From Haloplanus litoreus (GTDB lineage: Archaea > Halobacteriota > Halobacteria > Halobacteriales > Haloferacaceae): a DNA stretch of 64,000 nucleotides. Under the pieces are notes generated by a model. The model did no database searches, was not told the DNA's origin, and was given only the letters and a program-made list of their open reading frames with translations. Where the stretch lies: NCBI RefSeq assembly GCF_042677945.1, contig NZ_JBHUDN010000009.1; one strand, written 5' to 3'. Position numbers and translations under genes: made by a program. This document shows positions 1-7,503 of the stretch, piece by piece; positions within the stretch are counted from its first letter, which is position 1, and each line of letters opens with the position of its first letter.

Positions 1-1
1 C

Positions 2-82
2 TTGCTCCTCGTCGTCATCGGCCTGTACGCCGTCGGCGTCGGGAGCCGCATCTACTTCCGGAGGAAACTACACCATGAGTGA
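2..82 (+). CDS. pstA: Phosphate ABC transporter permease PstA, C-terminal end (partial)
   Basis: Only the last 26 codons lie in the window. They read as one hydrophobic helix followed by a short basic tail (FRRK), as expected for the cytoplasmic end of the last transmembrane helix of an inner-membrane permease. The stop codon overlaps the start of pstB by 8 nt. The assignment to PstA rests on this position immediately ahead of pstB and phoU plus the membrane character of the tail; the visible part has no diagnostic motif. Confidence 0.7.
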   Translation: MLLVVIGLYAVGVGSRIYFRRKLHHE

Positions 83-980
83 CGCACAATTCGAATCCGA
101 CGACAGCCAGCCAGCACAGCAGCTCACGACCACCGGCGAGACAGACGAGGTGATTCGAGACGAGTGGGTCCAGTACGACTTCGACGGCGAGACGAAGATT
201 TCGACGACGAACCTGGACGTCTACTACGGCGACGATCACGCGCTCAAGAGCGTCGACCTCGACATCCCTGCGGAGAGCGTCACGGCGCTCATCGGCCCCT
301 CGGGGTGTGGGAAGTCGACGTATCTCCGCTGTCTCAACCGGATGAACGACCGCATCAACGCCGCCCGCGTCGAGGGCTCGGTCGAACTCGACGGCGAGGA
401 GGTTTACCAGGACGGGATCAACCTGGTCGAACTCCGCAAGCGGGTGGGGATGGTGTTTCAGGCACCCAACCCGTTCCCCAAGTCGATCCGCGACAACATC
501 TCCTACGGGCCGCGGAAACACGGCGACATCAACAGGGGGCTGCTCGCCCGTCTCCTCGGCCGTGACGACCGGGAGAAAGAGGAGGCACTCGTCGAACGGG
601 CGCTCAAGAACGCCGCCCTCTGGGACGAGGTTTCGGATCGCCTCGACGACAACGCCCTCGGTCTCTCGGGCGGCCAGCAACAGCGGCTCTGTATCGCCCG
701 GTGTCTGGCGACCGACCCCGAGGTCATCCTCATGGACGAACCGGCGTCGGCGCTCGACCCCATCGCGACGGCGAAAATCGAGGATCTCATCCACGACCTC
801 GCGGAGGAGTACACCGTCGTCATCGTCACCCACAGCATGCAGCAGGCGGCGCGCATCTCCGATCAGACCGCGGTGTTCCTGACCGGGGGTGAACTCGCCG
901 AGTACGGTGACACCGATCGGATCTTCGAGAATCCGCGGAGTCAGCGCGTCGAGGACTACATCTCCGGCAAGTTCGGATAA
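75..980 (+). CDS. pstB: Phosphate ABC transporter ATP-binding protein PstB
   Basis: This is the cytoplasmic ATPase that drives high-affinity phosphate import through PstA/PstC. At 301 aa it is longer than bacterial PstB because of an acidic haloarchaeal N-terminal extension of about 45 residues. Visible motifs are the Walker A GPSGCGKST (Lys about residue 80), the PstB-typical YLRCLNRMND segment, the Q-loop VFQAPNPFPKS, the signature LSGGQQQRL and the Walker B VILMDEP with the following D-loop SALDP. It overlaps the permease gene by 8 nt, and phoU starts 2 nt after its stop, so pstA-pstB-phoU-phoU2 reads as one operon. Phosphate-limitation control is expected from the family but no operator is visible here. 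Confidence 0.97.
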   Translation: MSDAQFESDDSQPAQQLTTTGETDEVIRDEWVQYDFDGETKISTTNLDVYYGDDHALKSVDLDIPAESVTALIGPSGCGKSTYLRCLNRMNDRINAARVEGSVELDGEEVYQDGINLVELRKRVGMVFQAPNPFPKSIRDNISYGPRKHGDINRGLLARLLGRDDREKEEALVERALKNAALWDEVSDRLDDNALGLSGGQQQRLCIARCLATDPEVILMDEPASALDPIATAKIEDLIHDLAEEYTVVIVTHSMQQAARISDQTAVFLTGGELAEYGDTDRIFENPRSQRVEDYISGKFG

Positions 981-982
981 CC

Positions 983-1657
983 GTGCCCCGAGACGAGTTC
1001 CAACAGTCGCTCGCCGACCTCCGGAGCGAGGTACTCGCGATGAGCGACCTCGTCGCCGACCGACTCGACCGCGCGCTGACGGCGCTCGAAACCGTCGACG
1101 AGGCGACCGCTCAGGTGGTGATCGGCGGCGACGACGAGATCGACCGCCGATATCTGGAGCTGGAGTCGACGTGCATCCAGTTGCTCGCCCAGCAACAGCC
1201 GGTCGCGGGCGACCTTCGCTTCGTCGCCGCGTCGTTCAAGATTCTCACCGACCTCGAACGCGTCGGTGACCTCGCGGTCAACCTCGCCCAGTACACGCTG
1301 GAGGCGGACCGCAAGCGGTTCGCGGAGGTGGATCTCTCGGCCATCGGCGACCTCGCGACCGCGTTACTCGACGACGCGATGACCGCCTACCGCACCGACG
1401 ACGCGGCGCTCTGTCACGAGGTGGCGGCCCGCGACGACGAACTCGACTCGCTGTGTCAGCGCGCGAGTCAGCGCGTGGTTCGGGACCTCATCGAACGCGA
1501 AGTCGCGGACGGCGACTCCTGGGCGGTCGAGCGGCTGCTCGACGACGTCTCGCGGCTCCTGCTCACCATCCGGGACCTCGAACGCGTCGGCGATCACGCG
1601 GTGAACGTCGCCGCGCGCTCGCTCTACATGATCGAGAGCGACCCGACGCTGGTCTGA
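983..1657 (+). CDS. phoU: Phosphate signalling/uptake regulator PhoU
   Basis: PhoU restrains Pst activity when phosphate is sufficient, acting in the cytoplasm at the transporter. The 224-aa protein holds the expected two three-helix PhoU repeats. Each repeat carries the metal-binding signature, seen as DLERVGDLAVN in the first half and DLERVGDHAVN in the second. The start is GTG, 2 nt after the pstB stop; no ATG lies closer to the N-terminal homology. The next gene also contains a PhoU domain and follows after 2 nt, so translation of the four genes is probably coupled. Confidence 0.95.
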   Translation: MPRDEFQQSLADLRSEVLAMSDLVADRLDRALTALETVDEATAQVVIGGDDEIDRRYLELESTCIQLLAQQQPVAGDLRFVAASFKILTDLERVGDLAVNLAQYTLEADRKRFAEVDLSAIGDLATALLDDAMTAYRTDDAALCHEVAARDDELDSLCQRASQRVVRDLIEREVADGDSWAVERLLDDVSRLLLTIRDLERVGDHAVNVAARSLYMIESDPTLV

Positions 1658-1659
1658 CC

Positions 1660-2655
1660 ATGGAGACGCGCAAACTACAGAAGATCGGCGGCTCGACGTA
1701 CTCGGTGTCGCTCCCGAAGGAGTGGGCGACGGAACACCACCTCGAAGCGGGGATGCCGATCCGCCTCTATCCGCACGCCGACGGGTCGCTCGTCGTCCGG
1801 CGCGCGGCACGGGACGGCGGCCCGCTCTCCGCGACCGAGATGCAGCTCCCGAGTTCCGACGCCGCGACCGTCCGGCGGGCCCTGCAGGCGGCGTACGCCG
1901 TCGGTTACGACACCGTCTCCCTCGTCTCGCCCGGGACGTTTACGACCGACGAGCGGCGGACCGTTCGGCGTCTCGTCGACACGATGGTCGGGATGTCGGT
2001 GGTCGAGGAAACCGACGCGCAGGTCACCGTCGAGAACCTCCTCGATGCCGGCGAAGTGTCGGTCCAGCAGTCGGTGGCTCAACTCCAGTTTACCGCCCTC
2101 TCGATGCACCGAAGCGCCGTCGAGACGCTCCGGCATCCCGACGAGGGTGACCGTCTCGCCGGACGCGACGACAGCGCGGATCGGCTGTTCCGGATGATCA
2201 CCCGCCACTTCAACCGGTCGCTCACCGATTTCGCGGAGGTCGATCACCTCGACGTCCGGCGCTCGAAGCTGTTCGACTACTACCTGACGGCCCGTCAACT
2301 GGAGCGGGTCGCGGACCACGCCGTCGACGTCGCCGCCGTCGCCGACCGGAGCGACGGGACGGCGCCCGAGTCCGTCCTCGACGACGTGTGCTCGCTCGCG
2401 GACCGGGCGTGTGAGGTGGTCGAGGCTGGCACGACGGCCGTCCTCGAATCGTCGGCGGACCGTGCGTACACCGTCCTCGACCGACGGGACGCGGTCGTCG
2501 ACGACATCCACGCCCTGGACCGGGCGCTCTTCGAACGGTCGCCTCCCGACGCGTACGCCCTCTCGCGGGTGCTCGCCGCACTCGTCCGAACCGCGGCGTG
2601 TGGCGGCAACGCCGCCCGCGTCGCGCTCCGGGCGAGCGTCCGCCCCGACGACTAG
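1660..2655 (+). CDS. AbrB-type DNA-binding domain fused to a PhoU domain
   Basis: This 331-aa protein begins METRKLQKIGGSTYSVSLPK, a swapped-hairpin AbrB/SpoVT-like DNA-binding domain in roughly the first 50 residues. The remainder is helical and includes the PhoU-type stretch RQLERVADHAVDV around residue 215. This architecture is common in archaeal pst operons and suggests a transcriptional regulator that senses the phosphate state through its PhoU part; that role is inferred. The ATG at 1660 is chosen because it starts exactly at the AbrB homology and lies 2 nt after phoU. A longer reading from 1453 would overlap phoU and add arginine-rich sequence. The 3' end overlaps the convergent CBS gene by 4 nt. 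Confidence 0.88.
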   Translation: METRKLQKIGGSTYSVSLPKEWATEHHLEAGMPIRLYPHADGSLVVRRAARDGGPLSATEMQLPSSDAATVRRALQAAYAVGYDTVSLVSPGTFTTDERRTVRRLVDTMVGMSVVEETDAQVTVENLLDAGEVSVQQSVAQLQFTALSMHRSAVETLRHPDEGDRLAGRDDSADRLFRMITRHFNRSLTDFAEVDHLDVRRSKLFDYYLTARQLERVADHAVDVAAVADRSDGTAPESVLDDVCSLADRACEVVEAGTTAVLESSADRAYTVLDRRDAVVDDIHALDRALFERSPPDAYALSRVLAALVRTAACGGNAARVALRASVRPDD

Positions 2656-3065
2656 CCGCGGCGGGGCGGATGCGGCGCCCGCACCGTCGAGACGTAGGCC
2701 GCCAGATCCGCCGCCGTGACGATACCGATCACCGCCTCGCCGTCGACGACGGGCAAGTGGTAGTGGCCCGTTTCGACCATCAGGTCCGCCGCCGTCGTGA
2801 TCGCTTCGTTCGCCCCGGTCGTGACCAGATCCGTACTCATAGCCGCCGAGACGGACGCTCCCGGTCCGTAGCCGTCGTCGCCGGCGACGACCCGGACGAA
2901 GTCCGTCACGGTGAGGAGTCCGTCGAGTCGGTCCGCCTCGCCGACCACGACGACCGACCCGACATCGTACTCGGTCAGTACCCGTGCAGCCTCCCGAAGC
3001 GAGGCGTCCCGGTTCACGCTGTGAACCGGTGCCGACATCAGACTCCCGACGAACACGTCCTCCAT
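2652..3065 (-). CDS. CBS-pair domain protein
   Basis: The 137-aa product consists almost entirely of a tandem CBS pair, a module that binds adenine nucleotides. The first CBS starts near residue 8 (LMSAPVHSVNRDASLREA) and the second near residue 70 (MSTDLVTTGANEAI). No enzymatic domain is attached, so it is a stand-alone sensor or subunit. The ATG at 3065 is preferred over an upstream in-frame one at 3146 because a TATA-like TTATAT lies about 25 nt upstream of it, consistent with a leaderless transcript. It is convergent with the AbrB-PhoU gene. Confidence 0.88.
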   Translation of the reverse strand: MEDVFVGSLMSAPVHSVNRDASLREAARVLTEYDVGSVVVVGEADRLDGLLTVTDFVRVVAGDDGYGPGASVSAAMSTDLVTTGANEAITTAADLMVETGHYHLPVVDGEAVIGIVTAADLAAYVSTVRAPHPPRRG

Positions 3066-3157
3066 TCGGCGTGGTACGCCGTCACGCGATATAAGCATAG
3101 TGCGGGCCGAGGAGTCCGTGACGGCGGATACAAGTGCGCCGGGCACCCCCCTACGGT

Positions 3158-3880
3158 ATGTCCGACTCAGCCAACGTCGTGGTCGTCGGCGGCGGCGTCG
3201 CCGGCCTGTCTGCCGCCACCTTCACGGCCCGCGCCGGCCTGGAGACGCTCGTCCTCGACGCGGGGTCGTCGATCCTGTGCCGGAACGCTCACCTGGAGAA
3301 CTACCCCGGCTTCCCGGCGGGCGTCAACGCCCGCCTGTTGCTCGATATGGTGGCCGACGGGGCCGACCGGGCGGGCGCCGACCGCCGCGAGGCGCGGGTG
3401 ACACGCATCGAGCGCACGGCGGACGGGTTTGCGGTCGAGACGGCCGCGGGCGACCGTCACTCGACCACGTACGTGATCGCTGCGACGAAGAACGCGACCG
3501 ACTACCTCCCCGACGACGTGGAAACGCTCGACCGGGGCAAGACGTTCGTCGAGTGCGACGAGCGGGGACGGACCGCCGTCGACGACCTCTACGCGGCCGG
3601 CCGCCTCGCCCGCAAACCCCACCAGGCGATCGTGAGCGCCGGTCACGGCACCGAAGTCGCGGTCACCCTGTTGGAGGACGCCGACCGACCGTTCTACCAC
3701 GACTGGGTGGCGCCAGAGGGCTACTTCACCGACCGGGGACGGGAACTCCCGCCGGGCTGCGAGGAAATCGACGACGACGAACGCCGGCGCCGTGAGGACG
3801 ACTCGCTCGAGGCCATGCGTGAGCGATTCGCCGAGCGCCACCCCGCTGCGCAGCCGACTCACCCCAGCCTCGACGGCTAG
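3158..3880 (+). CDS. FAD-dependent oxidoreductase, thioredoxin-reductase-like
   Basis: This 240-aa protein has an N-terminal FAD dinucleotide-binding motif (VVVVGGGVAGLSAA) and a C-terminal FAD-binding stretch (DDLYAAGRLA), as in the thioredoxin reductase superfamily. The internal NAD(P)H domain and the CxxC redox pair of true thioredoxin reductases are missing, so it is a shortened family member of unknown substrate. The ATG at 3158 was chosen because it directly precedes the Rossmann strand. It is transcribed divergently from the CBS gene across a 92-bp gap. It is probably cytoplasmic. Confidence 0.85.
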   Translation: MSDSANVVVVGGGVAGLSAATFTARAGLETLVLDAGSSILCRNAHLENYPGFPAGVNARLLLDMVADGADRAGADRREARVTRIERTADGFAVETAAGDRHSTTYVIAATKNATDYLPDDVETLDRGKTFVECDERGRTAVDDLYAAGRLARKPHQAIVSAGHGTEVAVTLLEDADRPFYHDWVAPEGYFTDRGRELPPGCEEIDDDERRRREDDSLEAMRERFAERHPAAQPTHPSLDG

Positions 3881-3923
3881 CCGACCACAGCGTTATCACG
3901 TCCCTCACCGTATATCGACGGGA

Positions 3924-4256
3924 ATGCCCGACACGAAAGAGGGGCGGGAGGAGCAAGCCCGCCACGAAGTGAAGCGCCAGGTGCGACGGGACGTCGACGA
4001 GGCACGCGAACGCGCCGACGAAGCCGAACCACCCGAGGAACGGCCGATCACGTGTCATCGCCGCGGGTGCAACGAGCCCGCGCAGTTCGTCGTGACCGAA
4101 CGCTACCAGGAGGACACCGGCCACGGTGCCGTCACGGCGGCGGCGTACCTCTGTCCGGAGCACACCGACGAGGAGAGCCCCACGAACCTGGACGGCGCCT
4201 ACGACGACTACGTGTTCCGCGTCGACCCCCTCCCCGAGCCACCGGAGGAGTCCTGA
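3924..4256 (+). CDS. Small haloarchaeal zinc-binding-type protein
   Basis: I do not recognise a characterised function. The 110-aa protein has a highly charged helical N-terminus (about residues 1-40), then a compact domain with CHRRGC near residue 43 and CPEH near residue 79. Together these give a plausible Cys2-Cys/His metal site. The acidic composition is typically haloarchaeal. It stands alone, 43 nt after the flavoprotein, with a TATA-like sequence (TATATCG) about 12 nt before the chosen ATG. An upstream in-frame ATG at 3792 would run through the preceding gene and is rejected. Confidence 0.75.
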   Translation: MPDTKEGREEQARHEVKRQVRRDVDEARERADEAEPPEERPITCHRRGCNEPAQFVVTERYQEDTGHGAVTAAAYLCPEHTDEESPTNLDGAYDDYVFRVDPLPEPPEES

Positions 4257-4485
4257 CGACGCTCCCTTTCGCCGACGCCCGGGCGGTGTGTGCGTCGATC
4301 GTTAGACGCTGCGATCGGCACTCTCAATGCATCGGTCATGTACGCCGGAGAGTCTCTCGCTACGGCCGCACGTCGATCGGTATTCACGCACGATATCCCT
4401 CCGTTAGGCGGCCGAGTACAGAGAACTCGACGGCGTACCCGAGCAACATCAAAAGGTAAAGTGCCTCTGTCTCGGATACGCTGGT

Positions 4486-4971
4486 ATGGCTGACGAGGAG
4501 ATCGACGACGTGGACAAAGCGATCCTGTATGCACTCCAGGAAGACGCTCGAAACATGTCGTCCGGAGACATCGCGAAGCGAACCGGTACCTCGGACAGTA
4601 CCGTCCGCAAGCGCATCCAGCGTCTCGAATCCGACGGCGTAATCAAAGGATACAGCGCCAACGTCGATTATCAAAAATCGGGCTATCCGCTCCGAATGTT
4701 GCTCTACTGTACCGCTGCGATACCCGAACGTAGCGACCGTATCCCCGATATTCTGGAACTTGATGGTGTCGTATCAGTCCAAGAGTTGGTCACCGGCGAA
4801 CAGAATCTTCTCGTGACTGCTGTCGGCGAGACGGACAGCGACATCACGCCCGTCGCACAGGAACTCCTCGATATGGGACTCACCGTTGCTGACGAAGTTC
4901 TCGTTCGAACCCACGCGACGACACCGTTCGGCAAGTTCGATTCCCAGGATCACACAGCGGACGATCCCTAA
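4486..4971 (+). CDS. Lrp/AsnC-family transcriptional regulator
   Basis: The 161-aa protein has an N-terminal AsnC-type helix-turn-helix (start DVDKAILYALQEDAR; recognition region SDSTVRKRIQRLESDGVI) and a C-terminal RAM/AsnC ligand-binding domain from about residue 65. Such proteins are local or global regulators that respond to amino acids or other small molecules. Its target is unknown. The nearest downstream operon on the same strand is dabBA at 5995, separated by about 1 kb of decayed genes, so a link to carbon uptake is only a possibility. Codon use is less GC3-biased than in the phosphate operon, hinting at separate ancestry. Confidence 0.92.
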   Translation: MADEEIDDVDKAILYALQEDARNMSSGDIAKRTGTSDSTVRKRIQRLESDGVIKGYSANVDYQKSGYPLRMLLYCTAAIPERSDRIPDILELDGVVSVQELVTGEQNLLVTAVGETDSDITPVAQELLDMGLTVADEVLVRTHATTPFGKFDSQDHTADDP

Positions 4972-5049
4972 ACGAGAGCGTGTTTGATCTCCAGTTCAGC
5001 GTAATTCAAGGTGGAGCCTCCGACCTCCGGAGCGAGCGAAGTGAGCGAG

Positions 5050-5300
5050 CGGGGTAGTTTACACCGTCCGACGGTGCCACTGCCTCGTTGAGTGACAGCC
5101 CGACAGCCGCTTCTTTTGCATCGGAATCCCCCAGATGCGTGTGGGCGTTGACGAACGCCGGCAGTATGGTGTCGGTCGATGTGAGTTCCGTCTTCTCGAT
5201 GTTCTCCACCCGACCCTCCCCAACGGCGATGCGTCCACGGATCGGTTCGAACGACCGCCCGACGAGGACGGCCCCTGAGAGTTCTTCCGTACCAACTCAG
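5050..5300 (-). pseudogene. N-terminal remnant of an amidohydrolase (cytosine/guanine deaminase-like)
   Basis: Read on the minus strand, this stretch gives VLVGRSFEPIRGRIAVGEG followed by ILPAFVNAHTHLGDS. This is the start of a metal-dependent amidohydrolase with its first metal-binding HTH motif. Homology-like sequence stops near 5050, where it runs into low-complexity GAGCGAGCGAAGTGAGCGAG. Upstream, the reading frame meets a TGA before any start codon. The protein would normally exceed 350 residues, so this is a truncated, startless relic. The naming is by motif; the exact substrate cannot be known. Confidence 0.6.
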
Positions 5301-5387
5301 ATACGGATATGGGCTCTTGAACGAATATATCGAACGTTCCGGTACTATCCTCCCGATTCAAAGCCAGATTAGTCATAGCGGATCGAT

Positions 5388-5876
5388 GAGCGACCTCGAT
5401 GCGGCTGAACGGAAGTGGCATGGCTTACGACGAACGGGGACGATATCGAACCAGTCATCGAGTCAGTCCAGGGCTGGACCGAATCTCGGAGAGAGTGGGG
5501 GGAATAGCTCGGCTACCCGGGCGGCCATCGCCGTCTCGTGTTCGGTGAGCGACTGTAGCCGGGAGCCGCTATGACCGGTCGACGCTACCCGGAACGTCGC
5601 CGAGGTTCGGACGCTCGGGAATCAGATGTGGGACCAGTACGAAGACCGGGTGGGACTGGACAGCAACATCGAACACCTCGAAACGTAGCACGACCTCACA
5701 GCGGTACTCGTTGTCGGACAGACGAGGTGTCTGGTTCTCGAAAACGCGTACGACCGGTGGACTGCGCCGGATCCAGAGCCACTCGTAGGCGTCGACGCGT
5801 CGGTACAGGTCGCAAGCCTACTGACCTCCCCCCCGCTCCCGGGTGTCCAACCGCAGACTCTGCGAAACCATACTGT
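5388..5876 (+). pseudogene. Degraded coding remnant of unknown function
   Basis: Coding-like peptide segments with normal haloarchaeal acidity appear in different frames, broken by shifts and stops. They include MSDLDAAERKWHG from 5388, a segment containing DDIEPVIESVQGWTESRREWGE that then hits TAG, and a segment ending in DQYEDRVGLDSNIEHLET before another TAG near 5688. After that stop the same frame continues as HDLTAVLVVGQT and further. This looks like one or two old genes in decay. I do not recognise the family, and the boundaries are approximate. Confidence 0.45.
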
Positions 5877-5918
5877 TCTATAATGAGTAATTTGCGAACA
5901 GTTTGTGAATATAGATAA

Positions 5919-5926
5919 GTTTAATA
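5919..5926 (+). promoter_or_regulatory. TATA box of the dabBA operon
   Basis: GTTTAATA sits in a strongly AT-rich stretch (5880-5930) immediately ahead of dabB. A start of transcription about 25 nt downstream would fall near 5950. That is inside the longest possible dabB reading frame and argues for a downstream translation start. Confidence 0.55.
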
Positions 5927-5994
5927 GGTGTTCTGTTCTCAAAGGTGGCAAAGAACGACCAGAAACGGATTCCGGGCTGGTCCCGGGTACCGGG

Positions 5995-7503
5995 ATGGGT
6001 CGTACGATGGGCCGAACGATGTCAGGACGCACCTCGAAACCGACGGTCGGAGCACTCCCGGACACGGCGGTGGAATCACCGTCCGTGCCCGTTGCACTAA
6101 CGTGGCTCGTGTGGTCGCTGTTCGCCGCGAGTATCGCCACCCTCGTTGCACGAGTCCGGCTCGGTGGTGCGTGGGAGGTTTCCGGTGTGGTCGCCGTCGA
6201 TGGCCTGACCGTTCTGATGTGGGTGGTGGTCACCTTCTTTAGCGGTATCGTTCACAGTTACTCGCGCCGCTACATGGCTGGTAGCGCCCACGAGAACGGC
6301 TTCTTCCTCGCCGTGTTCGGTTTCACGGTCGCTGTGATGGGGCTCGTCGCGGCCGACCACGTCGCGCTGTTCTGGCTGCTCTGGCTGACGATGGGTCTAC
6401 TGATGGCGAAACTCGTCGGCGTCGTCGACGGCTGGAATCAGGCACGGGCCGCCGCGAGCGTCGCCCGCAAGTACTTCCTCACCAGCAGCGCGTTCCTCGG
6501 CGTCGCACTGACCGCGCTGTGGTGGGCGAGCGGCGCGACGACGGTTTCCGGTATCGCCGCGGCCGCCGACGATCTTGGAGGGGTACTGTGGATAGTCGCC
6601 GCCGTCGCGCTCGTCCTCGCGGCGACGATTCAGTCCGCACTCGTCCCGTTCCACAACTGGCTGCTCTCCTCGATGACCGCCCCGACGCCCGCCTCGGCGC
6701 TGATGCACGCTGGCTTCGTCAACGCGGGTGGAATCCTGCTGATCCGTTTCGCCCCGGTCGTGACCGTCGACGCCACCCTCATGCTCGGTATCGTGATCGT
6801 CGGTGCGACGAGTGCCTTGCTCGGAAAGCTGCTCAAAGCCCTCCAGTCGGACGTCAAGACCGAATTGGGCTGCTCCACGGTCGGACAGATGGGCTTCATG
6901 ATTATGCAGGCTGGTCTCGGCTTCTTCGGGGCCGCTCTCACCCACCTCATCCTGCACGGTTTCTACAAGGCGTATCACTTCCTCAGCGCGGGCGGACGGG
7001 TCGAGCGCACCAGTCCGACCGAGAGCGAAACTCGTGGGACGAGTATCGCAGGCGCCGCAGTCGTCCTCGTGACTGGACTTGCGGGTGGTGCGCTGTTCGC
7101 AGTTCTCACCGGGAAGGGCACGAGTGTCGACAGCGGGGTCCTGCTCGTGTTGTTCGTCGTGCTCACTACGCTGCACGCAGCCCGCAGCGCCGTCGAGCAC
7201 ACCTCGATTCCGGCGGCGGCCCGCTACAGCGCGGTCCCGCTGGTCTTCATCCCGGCCATCACCGTCTACGCACTCGTCTACGAGGCTGTCTCGAGTGTCC
7301 TGTCCGGGCTTCCGGTCGTCGCAGCCCCGACCGAACTGAGCGCGCCCCACGTGTTCGTCGCCGTCGTCTTCCTCGCCGTCTACGTCGTGATTGAGGCTGG
7401 GGTCCACGAACGCAGCCAGCGCCTCTACGTCGCGCTGTTGAACGCGAGTCAGCCCGCTTCCAGTACTGTGTTGACCGCCACGGAGGAATACAATGAGTAC
7501 TGA
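5995..7503 (+). CDS. dabB: DabB, NuoL-like membrane subunit of the inorganic-carbon transporter
   Basis: This 502-aa integral membrane protein belongs to the proton-conducting NuoL/MrpA family. About 13 hydrophobic helices run from residue 30 on, with family signatures such as LVPFHNWLLSSMTAPTPASA and LMHAGFVNAGGILLIRF, and the lysine/histidine-containing helices typical of ion translocation. It lies directly upstream of, and overlaps by 11 nt, a DUF2309 gene. That pairing defines the two-gene DAB systems, in which DabB is thought to use ion motive force to power DabA. The frame is open from a GTG at 5905, but the TATA box at 5919 lies inside that extension, so the ATG at 5995 is used; 6007 and 6019 are also possible. 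Confidence 0.88.
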   Translation: MGRTMGRTMSGRTSKPTVGALPDTAVESPSVPVALTWLVWSLFAASIATLVARVRLGGAWEVSGVVAVDGLTVLMWVVVTFFSGIVHSYSRRYMAGSAHENGFFLAVFGFTVAVMGLVAADHVALFWLLWLTMGLLMAKLVGVVDGWNQARAAASVARKYFLTSSAFLGVALTALWWASGATTVSGIAAAADDLGGVLWIVAAVALVLAATIQSALVPFHNWLLSSMTAPTPASALMHAGFVNAGGILLIRFAPVVTVDATLMLGIVIVGATSALLGKLLKALQSDVKTELGCSTVGQMGFMIMQAGLGFFGAALTHLILHGFYKAYHFLSAGGRVERTSPTESETRGTSIAGAAVVLVTGLAGGALFAVLTGKGTSVDSGVLLVLFVVLTTLHAARSAVEHTSIPAAARYSAVPLVFIPAITVYALVYEAVSSVLSGLPVVAAPTELSAPHVFVAVVFLAVYVVIEAGVHERSQRLYVALLNASQPASSTVLTATEEYNEY

